A model generated the notes under the pieces. The model was given only the letters and a program-made list of their open reading frames with translations, searched no databases and was not told the origin of the DNA. Positions 31,917 to 41,545 of a DNA stretch of 52,388 nucleotides are shown here, in pieces. The stretch's first letter is position 1, and the number at the start of each line of letters is the position of its first letter. Source of the stretch: an uncultured Bacteroidales bacterium (GTDB lineage Bacteria > Bacteroidota > Bacteroidia > Bacteroidales > Paludibacteraceae); assembly GCA_946626605.1 (NCBI GenBank), contig CAMOUL010000015.1:1-52388 (forward strand). The letters are read 5' to 3'. The translations under genes were made by a program, and so were the position numbers.

Positions 31917-34535
31917 TTATAATTCTTGTCCGAGGACGAAGTGGAACTGGCTGCCGCCGTACTGTCTGGAGCCGTTGATCTCGTCGAATCCCCATCCCCA
32001 GTCAATACCGAGGAGACCGAACATCGGCAGGAAGATACGCACACCCAGACCTGCTGAACGCTTGAGGTTGAAGGGGTTGTAGTCGCGGATGTCCGAGAAA
32101 CAGTTACCCGCCTCGAGGAAGACGTGCGCCCAGATGGTAGCACTCTGCTCGAGGGAGATAGGATAGCGGAGCTCCATGGTGAATTTGTTATAGAGGTAAC
32201 CCATGTTACGTCCGGTAGCCACGTCGTACGGGGTGAGCGAACCGGATGAGTAACCACGCATAGCGACATACTCGGTAGCGTAGCTGGTGTAACTCGACAT
32301 ACCGTCACCACCCATATAGAAGGACTCGAACGGCGATTTGGCGTTTTCGTTATAATGGCCCAGATAACCGAACTCCGCACGGGTCATGAGGACGAGTTTG
32401 CTGTCACGTGTGAGCGGTGTGAAGACCTTTCCGGAGAACTTCCACTTGTGGTACTCGATGAGGTGATATTTCTCGGAAGTGGAGAGTTGGGAGTAGTCTT
32501 TCTTGTTGAAGAGCGACCACGGCGGCGTGAGTTTGACACCGATGGTGAACTGCGAACCGCGGCGTGTGTAGATCGGGTTGTCGATGGACGAACGGGAGAT
32601 CTGCAGGTTGAGGGCGAGGTTATGAGAGGTACCATCGGAGATCAGCAAGTACGGCCAGTCCTTCATCATGTACAACTGATAACTCAGCTCGCCGTAGAAG
32701 GTGAAATAGTCGTCAGGCCAGCGGAGACGCTTACCGTAACCGACCGAGACACCGAGCGTCCGGAGGTATTTATCCTTATCCGCCTCAGACTCCGCGAGCT
32801 GCTGGTAGTAGTTGCTGTTTCCGGAGTAGTAATAGTAGTTGGAATAGGTGTTATAGAGGTTCTGGTAGGCGCGTTGGTAGCGGCTGGAGTAACCCGTCTG
32901 GTTAGCGAAATAGATACTTGCGCTCAAGCTGTTCGGGCGCTTGCCGCCGAGCCACGGCTCCAAGAAAGAGAGGGAGGCGGAGGTATAATAGATACCGTTC
33001 GTGCGCGCGTTAATAGAGAAGGTCTGACCCTCGCCCTGCGGCACGATGCGGTAAGATTTCTTATTGAAGAGGTTCTGGATGGCGAAGTTGGTGAACTTGA
33101 GTCCCAAGGATCCCACCAGACCTGTAGCGCCCCAACCGAGTGAGAACTCAATCTGGTCGGAGGACTTGGTCTCCAGCTGATAGGTGATGTCCACCGTTCC
33201 CTCCTCGGGGTTCGGCTGGATGTCCGGCACGAGTTTCTCCTGATCGAAATGGCCCATCTGCGCCAACTCACGAAGCGAACGCATGATATCCGATTGCGAG
33301 TAGAGCTGACCGGGTTTGGTGTATAACTCCCGGCGAACGACGTGTTCATAGACGCGGGTGTTGCCGACGATGCGTACCTCATTGATCGTCGCCGGTTTGC
33401 CCTCGTACATACGCATCTCGAAGTCGATGGAGTCGTTCTCGACATTCACCTCGACGGGCTCGACGTTGAAGAAGAGGTAGCCGCGGTCGGTATAGAGTTT
33501 GGATACCGCATCGTCGTCGTTGGTGAGACGGTCGTTGAGGGTCTTGAGGTTATAGACATCGCCGGGTTTGACCCCCAGAGTAGCATCCAGCAGTTCGTAC
33601 GGATAGACCGTGTTGCCGACCCATTTGACGGAGCGGACGTAGTACTTATCGCCCTCGCTGATGGTCATGTAGATATCCACGCGGTTCGGATCCTCAGGGT
33701 TCGGAACCACGCTGTCCGCCACGATATACGCGTCGCGGAAACCATGCTCGTTATACTTCTCGATGACCGCCTGTTTGTCCTTCTCATACTCCTCGCGAAC
33801 GAATTTCTTGGTCCGGAAGAGGTTGACGATATCGTTATCGTTGGTCTTCTTCATCGCCATGTTGATCTGGCGATGGGTGAGGTGCTCGTTGCCGGTGATG
33901 TATATCTTGCCGACCTTGGTCTTGACTTTCTTATCCACACCGATGAGGACCTTGACGTAGCCCGGATGGTCGGTGTCGTTCTGCTGGATGACGTGCACTT
34001 CGGCATTGTGGAAGCCTTTCTCCGCGAGGTATTTTTTGATGACCGTCTTAGCGTGGTCCTCGAGGTTCGGCGTCATCTGCGAGCCCTGGCGGATACCGGC
34101 TTTGACTTCGACATCCTCGCGCTCACTCTTCTTGAGTCCTTCGTAGCGCACCTCGCTGATACGCGGGCGTTGGACGAGCTCGATGACGAGCCATATTTTT
34201 GAGCCTTCGATCTTCTTTGCCTTGATCTTGACGGAGGAGAAGAGGCCTTGTTTCCAGAAGCGTCTGATGGCCTTGGTGATCTGGTCTCCCGGCACTTCGA
34301 TCTTGTCACCGACCGCCAGACCGGAGAAACCGATGAGGACAAAGTCCTCGTAACTATCGGCGCCCTCCACCTCGATGCCGGCGATCTCGTATGTCTTACG
34401 CGTCATGCCGTATTCGATTTCGGGCACATCGGAGACAGGCACAGAGTCGTTCTGCGCCCACACACCCAGGCTGAATACCAGCAATAAAAGTATATTAATG
34501 AATCTGTTCACTCGTTTTACCAAATCTTCTTTCAC
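31917..34535 (-). CDS. bamA: outer membrane protein assembly factor BamA, 872 aa
   Basis: Signal peptide ([20 protein letters not shown]), then about five POTRA domains (residues ~45-460; for example [17 protein letters not shown] and [14 protein letters not shown]) and an Omp85 barrel (~470-872) with VRGYSSG-like [13 protein letters not shown] and [20 protein letters not shown]. It is the central subunit of the outer-membrane protein insertion complex. The first ATG at 34535 overlaps the end of uppS by 41 bases. Confidence 0.95.
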   Translation of the reverse strand: MKEDLVKRVNRFINILLLLVFSLGVWAQNDSVPVSDVPEIEYGMTRKTYEIAGIEVEGADSYEDFVLIGFSGLAVGDKIEVPGDQITKAIRRFWKQGLFSSVKIKAKKIEGSKIWLVIELVQRPRISEVRYEGLKKSEREDVEVKAGIRQGSQMTPNLEDHAKTVIKKYLAEKGFHNAEVHVIQQNDTDHPGYVKVLIGVDKKVKTKVGKIYITGNEHLTHRQINMAMKKTNDNDIVNLFRTKKFVREEYEKDKQAVIEKYNEHGFRDAYIVADSVVPNPEDPNRVDIYMTISEGDKYYVRSVKWVGNTVYPYELLDATLGVKPGDVYNLKTLNDRLTNDDDAVSKLYTDRGYLFFNVEPVEVNVENDSIDFEMRMYEGKPATINEVRIVGNTRVYEHVVRRELYTKPGQLYSQSDIMRSLRELAQMGHFDQEKLVPDIQPNPEEGTVDITYQLETKSSDQIEFSLGWGATGLVGSLGLKFTNFAIQNLFNKKSYRIVPQGEGQTFSINARTNGIYYTSASLSFLEPWLGGKRPNSLSASIYFANQTGYSSRYQRAYQNLYNTYSNYYYYSGNSNYYQQLAESEADKDKYLRTLGVSVGYGKRLRWPDDYFTFYGELSYQLYMMKDWPYLLISDGTSHNLALNLQISRSSIDNPIYTRRGSQFTIGVKLTPPWSLFNKKDYSQLSTSEKYHLIEYHKWKFSGKVFTPLTRDSKLVLMTRAEFGYLGHYNENAKSPFESFYMGGDGMSSYTSYATEYVAMRGYSSGSLTPYDVATGRNMGYLYNKFTMELRYPISLEQSATIWAHVFLEAGNCFSDIRDYNPFNLKRSAGLGVRIFLPMFGLLGIDWGWGFDEINGSRQYGGSQFHFVLGQEL

Positions 34536-35235
34536 GTTTCTGATAGTCCACGATCGCCTTATAGAACTCCTCGTCGGTAAACTCCGGCCAGAGGCAATCG
34601 GTGAAATAGAGCTCGCTATAAGCCAGCTGCCACAACAGGAAATTGCTGATGCGATACTCGCCGCTGGTCCGGATCAGGAGGTCGGGATCCGGCATCTCAC
34701 GGGTCGTCATGAGGGCGGACACCATCTGCTCGGAGACATCCTCGGGGCGCAGTTGACCGGCCTGAGTCAGACGAACGGCTTCGCGCACCGCCTCGGTGAT
34801 CTCCCACCGCGCAGAATAACTGAGCGCGATGACCATCGTCAGACCGGTGTTTTTGCCGGTCTCTTCTATACAGCCGAGGAATTTCTGCTTCGTTCCCTCC
34901 GGGAGGCGGTTGATGTCGCCGATAGTCTGGAGGCGGACGTTGTTGTTCATCAGCGTCGGCGTCTCCTTGGCGATCGTGTCCACGAGAAGGGTCATGAGGG
35001 CGTCCACCTCCTCTTTGGGGCGGTTCCAGTTCTCGGTGGAGAAGGTATAGAGGGTGAGATACTCGATACCTAATTTCGTCGCTGCGACCGTGATGTTATG
35101 GACGGTCTCGACGCCCTTTTTATGTCCAAACATACGCGCCAGGCCTTGTTTCTTCGCCCATCGGCCGTTGCCGTCCATGATAATCGCCACGTGGCGTGGC
35201 AGACGCGATGTGTCTATTTGTTCTTTATAGCTCAT
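34495..35235 (-). CDS. uppS: isoprenyl (undecaprenyl diphosphate) synthase
   Basis: [18 protein letters not shown] is the catalytic UppS motif; [15 protein letters not shown] and [19 protein letters not shown] complete the family core. It makes the C55 lipid carrier for peptidoglycan and polysaccharide synthesis. The start at 35235 ([13 protein letters not shown]) is preferred, since the upstream frame to 35286 lies within the preceding gene. It begins 4 bases after that gene's stop. Confidence 0.95.
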   Translation of the reverse strand: MSYKEQIDTSRLPRHVAIIMDGNGRWAKKQGLARMFGHKKGVETVHNITVAATKLGIEYLTLYTFSTENWNRPKEEVDALMTLLVDTIAKETPTLMNNNVRLQTIGDINRLPEGTKQKFLGCIEETGKNTGLTMVIALSYSARWEITEAVREAVRLTQAGQLRPEDVSEQMVSALMTTREMPDPDLLIRTSGEYRISNFLLWQLAYSELYFTDCLWPEFTDEEFYKAIVDYQKRERRFGKTSEQIH

Positions 35236-35239
35236 TGTA

Positions 35240-35953
35240 TCAGAAATTACAGATTCTGCATCCTTTTTTCGCCCTTGCAAACTCAAAAACTATGCCAAGT
35301 GTAACCATTCCAGTCAAGTCGCAGTTCATAATGTTGCTGCCGTTCAGGTCATGGCGGTTATTGAGATCCTCCCTATTCTCCAGGTTATCAGCGAAATAGA
35401 GGTTATGTTGCCAAGCGATATTCAAGCCCGCCTGCTCGTGGAATTTCCACTTGAAGCCGATACCGAAAGGCAGGTACGCCGCCGCTTTGTTATACTTGGC
35501 GTTCGTGTATCCCTCAGCTCCGTAGAGGCCGACTCCGATGCCCAGGAAGATATACGGGGTATAGGGTTTGATACGCTTGTCGTACTTGTTGAATTCGCCG
35601 AAACGGAAGAAGTTAAACTCCGCCATGACATCGGCGTTGATGAGTTGGTTCTGCCATTTGGTGTCCAACTTCACGGGCATTTTTCCGGTCTCGAAATAAT
35701 ACTCGTTACCGGTGATGCGCTGGGACGACAGTTTCGCCTGAATGGCCCAGCGTTTGGTAAACTTATAGCGGAACTGCAAGCCAAACGCCTCGCGGGGGTT
35801 CATGAAGATATGCGGCGTGGCCTCTCCTGTATAATAGCCGCAGCCTCCCTGCAAGCCGAACTCGCAGAGGTATGGTTGCCCCTGCGCACGAGCGCTCATA
35901 CTCGCACACGCGAGTAATAAAAATAGGCATATTATGCGGCTGTTTTTAGACAT
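35240..35953 (-). CDS. outer-membrane barrel protein, DUF6089-like, 237 aa
   Basis: Signal peptide ([20 protein letters not shown]) and about eight strands with [29 protein letters not shown] and [16 protein letters not shown] barrel gene of DUF6089 type directly before uppS is a recurrent Bacteroidota order. The start at 35953 is chosen because the promoter's -7 box is at 35972-35979, so the ATG at 35974 lies inside it. First gene of the long envelope operon. The terminal residues [11 protein letters not shown] are unusual for a barrel by carrying two cysteines. Confidence 0.85.
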   Translation of the reverse strand: MSKNSRIICLFLLLACASMSARAQGQPYLCEFGLQGGCGYYTGEATPHIFMNPREAFGLQFRYKFTKRWAIQAKLSSQRITGNEYYFETGKMPVKLDTKWQNQLINADVMAEFNFFRFGEFNKYDKRIKPYTPYIFLGIGVGLYGAEGYTNAKYNKAAAYLPFGIGFKWKFHEQAGLNIAWQHNLYFADNLENREDLNNRHDLNGSNIMNCDLTGMVTLGIVFEFARAKKGCRICNF

Positions 35954-35971
35954 CATTACAAAATAAGCGTG

Positions 35972-36002
35972 CAAAGATACACATTTTTTCTCACATACGC
36001 AA
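35972..36002 (-). promoter_or_regulatory. promoter of the envelope operon (OM protein-uppS-bamA...)
   Basis: TATCTTTG with TTGCGTATGT 13 bases upstream. Confidence 0.85.
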
Positions 36003-36026
36003 GAAAAAAAGACATTTTTGCACGAT

Positions 36027-37391
36027 TTATGCCTTAATCAGCAGCCGAAAAGCATCTGTAACTTTCCTTACAGGAACCACTTCGATGGAAAAACGTGAAA
36101 AATCGCCCTTTTGGTCGGCGGGAATGATAATCCGTTTGAAGCCGAGTTTTTGCGCCTCGGCGATGCGTTGTTCGATGCGGTTGACGGAGCGGATCTCTCC
36201 GGCTAATCCCACTTCGCCGCAGAGACAGGTAGCGGCATCGAGGGCGATGTCCATATTGCTGCTCAAGACGGCAGCCAGAACCGCAAGGTCGATAGCGGTA
36301 TCATCGACGCGGAGACCTCCGGCGATATTGAGGAAGACATCTTTCTGTAGCAGTTTGAATCCCACGCGCTTCTCGAGAACCGCCAGAAGCATGTTCAGAC
36401 GCCTTCCGTCAAAGCCCGTGGAGGAACGCTGGGGTGTGCCGTACGCGGCAGAGGAGACGAGGGCTTGCACCTCAATCATGAACGGCCTCACACCTTCTAC
36501 TGCCGCCGCAATCGCAATGCCGGAGAGGCCTTCACGCGCGGTAGAAAGGAGCAGTTCAGAGGGGTTGGTCACTTCGCGCAGACCGTCCTGCCGCATCTCA
36601 TAGATACCGAGTTCGGAAGTAGAACCGAAACGGTTCTTCTGCGCCCGGAGGATGCGGTACATATACTGGCGATCGCCCTCGAATTGCAGGACGGTATCAA
36701 CGATGTGCTCGAGCACTTTGGGTCCCGCGAGCGAGCCCTCTTTGTTGATGTGACCGATGATGATAAAGGGTATATTACGCGTCTTGGCGAACTCCATGAT
36801 CCGCGCGGCGCACTCTTTGACTTGCGTGAGGCTACCGATAGTCGCTTCGACGGCTTCGGTTCCGATGGTCTGGATGGAGTCGATGACCACGACGTCGGGT
36901 TCGAGTTCCTTGACTTGCTCCAAGATGCGCTCCAGCGAGGTCTCCGAAGAGATATAGAGGTTCTCGGCATTCCCCGCAAGGCGTTCGGCGCGCAGTTTGA
37001 GTTGGCGGACGGACTCTTCGCCCGAAGCGTAGAAAGTCTTCCGCTCGCCTTGCTGCATGAGCACCTGAAGCGCAAGGGTCGATTTGCCGATACCGGGTTC
37101 GCCGCCCAAGAGAACAAGGCTTCCCGGCACAAGACCACCTCCCAAGACGCGGTTCAGTTCGCCGTTATGCAGGTCGATACGCATCTCGTCGGTGGCGACA
37201 ATGTCTTGGAGACGTTTAGGCGTGGCTTTCTTGTCGATATTTCGATATCTCGAGATACCGATATTTCGATCCTTTTCCACCACTTCCTCCTCATATGTCC
37301 CCCACTCTCCGCAGACCGGACAGCGGCCAAGCATCTGCGGGGCTTTCGCACCGCAGGACGAGCAGACATATTGGATGGAGGGCTTTGCCAT
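36027..37391 (-). CDS. radA: DNA repair protein RadA (Sms), 454 aa
   Basis: A zinc finger (CSSCGAKAPQMLGRCPVCG), a RecA-like core with GEPGIGKSTLALQ, VVIDSIQT, the KNRFG motif and a Lon-like C-terminal domain are all present. RadA helps branch migration in recombination. Between the zinc finger and the ATPase core an in-frame 8-bp array encodes DRNIGISRYRNID. It is the last gene of the dnaN-DUF4954-rnz-radA set. Confidence 0.95.
   Translation of the reverse strand: MAKPSIQYVCSSCGAKAPQMLGRCPVCGEWGTYEEEVVEKDRNIGISRYRNIDKKATPKRLQDIVATDEMRIDLHNGELNRVLGGGLVPGSLVLLGGEPGIGKSTLALQVLMQQGERKTFYASGEESVRQLKLRAERLAGNAENLYISSETSLERILEQVKELEPDVVVIDSIQTIGTEAVEATIGSLTQVKECAARIMEFAKTRNIPFIIIGHINKEGSLAGPKVLEHIVDTVLQFEGDRQYMYRILRAQKNRFGSTSELGIYEMRQDGLREVTNPSELLLSTAREGLSGIAIAAAVEGVRPFMIEVQALVSSAAYGTPQRSSTGFDGRRLNMLLAVLEKRVGFKLLQKDVFLNIAGGLRVDDTAIDLAVLAAVLSSNMDIALDAATCLCGEVGLAGEIRSVNRIEQRIAEAQKLGFKRIIIPADQKGDFSRFSIEVVPVRKVTDAFRLLIKA
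37234..37273. repeat. 8-bp tandem array x5 inside radA (TCGATATT)
   Basis: Units TCGATATT, TCGATATC, TCGAGATA, CCGATATT, TCGATCCT encode DRNIGISRYRNID in the linker before the ATPase core. Confidence 0.8.
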
Positions 37392-37418
37392 TTTTTCGTA
37401 TCGTGCATCAATGCACGA

Positions 37419-38228
37419 TTAGAGCGGTATCACATCATTTTCCTCGGCGAGGAGGGTGTTCTCGAAGATCGGTTTGGCTTCGTCCAGGAAGAGCGAGTGG
37501 TCTTCAATCCGCGCGGAATAATGACCCAAAACCAGTTTGCCGACCTTCGCCAGCGAAGCAATCTTCGCCGCGTCCGCTGCCGTCGAGTGCATCACCTCTT
37601 TGCTCCGTGCAGCCAGCGTCTGCAGGAACGTGGACTCGTGATAAAGCGTTCCCACGCCTTCGATAATCGGGACGATCTTCTCGCTGTACATCGTGTCGGA
37701 GCAGTACGCGTAGCGTTTCTTCGTCTCATAACTGAACGTGCCATCCTCATGCTTGACGCGGTGGGTCTCTTTGAAGAGAAAACCGCAGGTCGGTACCCCG
37801 TGCTTGAGCGGGATGGTCTCCACAGAAACGGTGCGATCCTCGAAGATCACCTCGTGTTTGCGGGGGTTGATGGGATGGAAGATGATGTCGTAGAGACGGT
37901 CGTTCGCGTGATAGTTGAGTAGCGGCGTGAGCAGTTTCTCCAGGTCCGGATGGGCGTAGATATGCATCGGCTGCGTGCGTTTGAGCATGCCGAGCGTCGT
38001 CAGAAGCCCGATGAGACCGAAACAATGGTCTCCGTGGAGATGGGAGATGAAGATATTATACAGCCGCCCGGTGTGAACTCCGAGCCGCTGCATGGTCAGC
38101 AGCACTCCTTCGCCGCAATCGACGAGGAAGGACTTGTCGCACAACTCGACCAACTGCCCCGAAGGGGAAGTGGTCTTCGTCGGCTTCGCGCTGCCGCAAC
38201 CTAATATCGTTACTTTCGCTTCGCTCAT
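37419..38228 (-). CDS. rnz: ribonuclease Z-like metallo-beta-lactamase hydrolase, 269 aa
   Basis: Zinc-binding motif FISHLHGDHCFGL, with LVDCGEGVLL, YCSDTMYSEKI, YHESTFLQ and LVLGHYSAR as in RNase Z. The enzyme cleaves the 3' trailer of tRNA precursors, which matters here because the tRNAs in this window lack encoded CCA. It is shorter than the usual ~305 residues. It starts 22 bases after the DUF4954 gene. Confidence 0.88.
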   Translation of the reverse strand: MSEAKVTILGCGSAKPTKTTSPSGQLVELCDKSFLVDCGEGVLLTMQRLGVHTGRLYNIFISHLHGDHCFGLIGLLTTLGMLKRTQPMHIYAHPDLEKLLTPLLNYHANDRLYDIIFHPINPRKHEVIFEDRTVSVETIPLKHGVPTCGFLFKETHRVKHEDGTFSYETKKRYAYCSDTMYSEKIVPIIEGVGTLYHESTFLQTLAARSKEVMHSTAADAAKIASLAKVGKLVLGHYSARIEDHSLFLDEAKPIFENTLLAEENDVIPL

Positions 38229-38244
38229 GATTATTAATTAGGTT

Positions 38245-38280
38245 TCCTAGTTATCCTAGGGCTCCTAGTCTCTCTAGTAT
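38245..38280. repeat. 9-bp tandem array x4 across a stop codon (TCCTAGNNN)
   Basis: Four 9-bp units TCCTAGTTA, TCCTAGGGC, TCCTAGTCT, CTCTAGTAT. In protein terms they encode the last residues LERLGALG, and the stop codon falls within the array. Confidence 0.75.
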
Positions 38281-40230
38281 TCTATTCCCCAAAGCGGTCT
38301 TTTTCTCGATATGTTCGAGGACGGCTTTGACAAACGAGTTGGACTCAAACGATCCGCGCACCTCTTCAAAGTCCGCTTCCGCTTGTTGGCGGTCGCCATC
38401 GACGCCGAAGCCCGTCTGGCTGTTGAGGTCAAACTCTTTGCGGGCGTCGTCATAGACCATCCGGTCGAGTTTGACTACCGCGTCGCGCCAGGCCTCAATG
38501 GTCTCGCGGATCTGCGGAAGGGTCACTTCGCTGACCGGACAACCCCACACCTGCTCGAGTTTGTCGAGCGCCCAGGTCCACTCATAAGAGTAGTAGTTCG
38601 CGTGCATCTGCTCCATGCATGTCTGGATCGCTTCGAGGCTCATTTGTCCGGCTTCGATGGCGTCCAGCATCTTCGTCACTTCGCCACGCGGAGCGATGAG
38701 ACCAGCCATATCGACCCAGTCTCCCAAGCCGGCTTGGCTGTCGGGCTGCAAGGCCGCACGTACCTCTTCGAGCGTCTTCCATTCCTTCTTCTCCAGCCGG
38801 CTGATGAGGCTGTTTCCGAGGAATTTCTGGATGCCGATGGTATAGAGTTCGCGTCCGTGCTTGAGGGACGAGTTACGGATCTTACAGTTCCTGTAACCAT
38901 AGACCTCGGTGTTCTCGCCGCTGAGGGCCTCGAGCTCGTTGAGGACCTCGCGTCCGCGCCACATCTTCTGAACCGTATAAGGGCTCAGGAGATTGAAATT
39001 GATCTGGTCGAGCTTATGCGGATCCTTGCGGTTGTCACGTTTCGGCCATTTCTGCGCGTCACGGATCGTACCTACGGTACGCAGGTTCGCGCCGGGCACC
39101 AAATAACTCTCGGAGTTGTTCTCTATGAGGTACGAGAAGGGCAGATCGGAGGTGTCGGCATGGTGGGTGTGACGTCCCATGACAAGGGAGAAGGCGCCCA
39201 CTTTGGACGGCCAGAGCAGATAACTGTCGCTGGTCGTTTTCGCGCCGCGCTCGGCGATACCCTGATGGATCGGACCGAGTTTGTACATGTGGTTCGACTG
39301 GTTCGAACCCGAACCGGCGTTAAGGAAAGAGAACATGCCGGCAATCAACAAAGTGGATTTATGGTGGGTCACGGTATAAGGCCCTGCGAAAATCGCACAG
39401 GCCTCTCCGTGCATGCCCTGGCAGTTACTGAAGAACAGACTCTCGCCCGCGGAGTAGTGCTTGTCGAAGATGCATCCCTGCCCCACGAAGCACTTGTCCA
39501 CCAGCGTCGAGTCGCCGATCTCCACACCCGAAGCGATGATAAAATCCGTACACTTGACACCACTGCCGAGCCGTACAGGAGCCGCTTCGTTGGAGTTGAT
39601 CGTTCCGTTCTTGAGGCGGCTCACACCGGTCAGCTCGGCAAAATCGCCTACCTTGACATTCTTGATCGAACCGCAGTTGAGGATGTGTACGTTGTTGCCG
39701 ATGTAGCCATGATCGGAGGCCTGCGCCTCGGCGTACTCGTCGATGCGGCGCTCCAACTCATGAATCATCGCCGGACGGTGACGGTAGAGCGTCAGGATAT
39801 ACGCCAGGCTGGCGGAGAGTTCATTGAAAATCGGGATCTCCCGTCCGCCGCCTTCGTTCATCACCGGCACGCGCACTCCGTTTCCGAACGTCGTCTTGCG
39901 GTCCACAAGGATGGCGTTGACGTTCTCGATACAGGTGTTGTCGCCGATGTGATAGTTGGCGATATAGTTATGGATGTTATAGAGGTGCGCATCGTTGCCC
40001 ACTTCGCAGTTATGCAAAGTGGCGTTATAGATGCCCGAATGGATCTTCAGCCCACCCGGCAGGGTTATCTCCCGTTTGAAAGCACCCAGACGGTTATGGC
40101 CGGAGAAACGGGTGTGATGCACGTACTGCGCGTCGAACGCTTCCGCCACCTCTATCTCCGCCCAGTTCTCCGCCGAGCAACCCTGTGCCTCCAACTGCGC
40201 AATCTCTTCGGACGTTAATTTACGAAACAT
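38251..40230 (-). CDS. DUF4954 protein, left-handed beta-helix, 659 aa
   Basis: The N-terminal ~330 residues show hexapeptide-like repeats with NCEVGNDAHLYNI, IENVNAIL, VKVGDFAELTGVS and SGVEIGDSTL, as in left-handed beta-helix acyl- or nucleotidyl-transferase folds. The C-terminal half is alpha-helical. I recognise it as DUF4954, present across Bacteroidota and unassigned. It lies between dnaN and rnz. The final codons are encoded by a 9-bp array that crosses the stop codon. Confidence 0.85.
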   Translation of the reverse strand: MFRKLTSEEIAQLEAQGCSAENWAEIEVAEAFDAQYVHHTRFSGHNRLGAFKREITLPGGLKIHSGIYNATLHNCEVGNDAHLYNIHNYIANYHIGDNTCIENVNAILVDRKTTFGNGVRVPVMNEGGGREIPIFNELSASLAYILTLYRHRPAMIHELERRIDEYAEAQASDHGYIGNNVHILNCGSIKNVKVGDFAELTGVSRLKNGTINSNEAAPVRLGSGVKCTDFIIASGVEIGDSTLVDKCFVGQGCIFDKHYSAGESLFFSNCQGMHGEACAIFAGPYTVTHHKSTLLIAGMFSFLNAGSGSNQSNHMYKLGPIHQGIAERGAKTTSDSYLLWPSKVGAFSLVMGRHTHHADTSDLPFSYLIENNSESYLVPGANLRTVGTIRDAQKWPKRDNRKDPHKLDQINFNLLSPYTVQKMWRGREVLNELEALSGENTEVYGYRNCKIRNSSLKHGRELYTIGIQKFLGNSLISRLEKKEWKTLEEVRAALQPDSQAGLGDWVDMAGLIAPRGEVTKMLDAIEAGQMSLEAIQTCMEQMHANYYSYEWTWALDKLEQVWGCPVSEVTLPQIRETIEAWRDAVVKLDRMVYDDARKEFDLNSQTGFGVDGDRQQAEADFEEVRGSFESNSFVKAVLEHIEKKTALGNRILERLGALG

Positions 40231-40235
40231 TCTCG

Positions 40236-40281
40236 TCTTTTGTCTTTGAGTGAAACGGTCTTTTGTCTTTGAGCGAAGCGG
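40236..40281. repeat. 23-bp direct repeat x2 after dnaN
   Basis: Two 23-bp copies beginning TCTTTTGTCTTTGAG and ending in CGG, the second with two changes. They lie between dnaN and the DUF4954 gene. Confidence 0.85.
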
Positions 40282-40285
40282 TCTA

Positions 40286-41410
40286 TTAATCGTTCAGCAA
40301 CATCGGCATCAGCAACATGAGAACATCTTCGTTCTCCTCGTTCTCCGCCGGCAGGATCAGACCTGCGCGAGCCGGGTCAGCCAGCTTCAGCAGGACGTCC
40401 GCCGAAGCGATAGAGCTGAGCAAGTCGATAAGGAACGGTGCCTTGAAACCGATCGCCATCGGCGTGCCGTTGTAGTCGCATGCGATTGTCTCCTCTGCGC
40501 TGGTCGAGAAATCGATGTCCTGAGCAGAGATCTTGATCTGGTTCTCGCTCAGCGCCAGACGAAGTTGTGCGGTACCGTTATTTGCGAAGACCGCCACACG
40601 CTTACAAGCGTTGATGAGGGTCTGGCGGTCGATGGTTACGACGTTCTGGTTCGCCTGCGGGATGACGGCGTTATAGTTCGGGAAGCGGCCCTCGATCTGA
40701 CGGCAAACCACAATCGTGTTGCCGAACTCGAAGCGCGCGTTCTTGGCGCCGAAAGTCACTTTCACATCCTCGTCAGCCTTCGCAAGAAGGTTCTTCAAGA
40801 GGTTGGCCGGTTTTTTCGGCAGGATGAAACTTGCAGCCACGCCGGCTTTCACACCCTCGTTCGTGTAACGAACCAGACGGTGCGCGTCGGTAGCTACCAT
40901 CGTCACTTTGTCCTCGGCGATGTCGAAGAAAATACCGTTCATCACAGGGCGCAACTCATCGTCCGCGGTACAGAAGATCGTCTTCTCAATCGCACTCTGG
41001 AGCACGCCGGCAGGCATGTTCACCACCTTTGCGTCACCCTCAGCCTCCGGCATCTCCGGATACTCGTTGCCGTTCACGCCGACAAACGAATAGGTACCGT
41101 TCTGGCTGACCATGTTCACCGCAAAATTATTCTCGTCGATGGTGAAGGCCAGCGGTTGCTCGCTGAACTCCTTGAGGGTCTCTAACAACAGTTTAGCCGC
41201 CGAAGCCACTTTGCCGCTGCCTTCTACGCCCTCAACCTCAACAGAGGTACGAATGGTGGTCTCGCCGTCGGAAGCCGTCAGGCGCAGCTCGTTGTCCGCC
41301 AAATCAAACAGCACGTCATCCAGGATCGGAAGCGCATTTTTACTGTTAATCACGCGGCTCACAGCCTGCAATTGGGAAAAGAGTTTTGAACTCGAAACAT
41401 TGAATTTCAT
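40286..41410 (-). CDS. dnaN: DNA polymerase III beta subunit (sliding clamp)
   Basis: A 374-residue protein with the three-domain clamp pattern: MKFNVSSSKLFSQLQAVSRV at the start, RQIEGRFPNYNAVIP in the middle and VLMLLMPMLLND at the C-terminus. It tethers the replicative polymerase to DNA. Transcribed from the promoter at 41468-41498, divergent to murI. First gene of the dnaN-DUF4954-rnz-radA set. Confidence 0.97.
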   Translation of the reverse strand: MKFNVSSSKLFSQLQAVSRVINSKNALPILDDVLFDLADNELRLTASDGETTIRTSVEVEGVEGSGKVASAAKLLLETLKEFSEQPLAFTIDENNFAVNMVSQNGTYSFVGVNGNEYPEMPEAEGDAKVVNMPAGVLQSAIEKTIFCTADDELRPVMNGIFFDIAEDKVTMVATDAHRLVRYTNEGVKAGVAASFILPKKPANLLKNLLAKADEDVKVTFGAKNARFEFGNTIVVCRQIEGRFPNYNAVIPQANQNVVTIDRQTLINACKRVAVFANNGTAQLRLALSENQIKISAQDIDFSTSAEETIACDYNGTPMAIGFKAPFLIDLLSSIASADVLLKLADPARAGLILPAENEENEDVLMLLMPMLLND

Positions 41411-41467
41411 ATACGTATATTTTTAATTATTTTTTACAATTTATTGTAATTTTCACATTTTAGCGTG

Positions 41468-41498
41468 CAAAGATACAATTTTTTTCTGATATACGCAA
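41468..41498 (-). promoter_or_regulatory. promoter of dnaN
   Basis: TATCTTTG with TTGCGTATAT 13 bases upstream. Confidence 0.85.
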
Positions 41499-41505
41499 GA
41501 AAAAT

Positions 41506-41536
41506 TTGGATATTTGCAAAAAAAGTAGTACTTTTG
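41506..41536 (+). promoter_or_regulatory. promoter of murI, almost leaderless
   Basis: TTGGATATTT, 13 bases, TACTTTTG. The murI start codon lies only 9 bases past the box. Confidence 0.75.
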
Positions 41537-41545
41537 CAGCGAATT

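Noticed and set aside
31343..32380. A long N-terminal extension of the first ompH gene
   Set aside because: The extension reads through the 3' part of bamA in another frame; the signal peptide start at 31879 is clear.
38311..40218. A 635-codon open frame on the plus strand opposite DUF4954
   Set aside because: Antisense shadow of a conserved protein; no recognisable domain.
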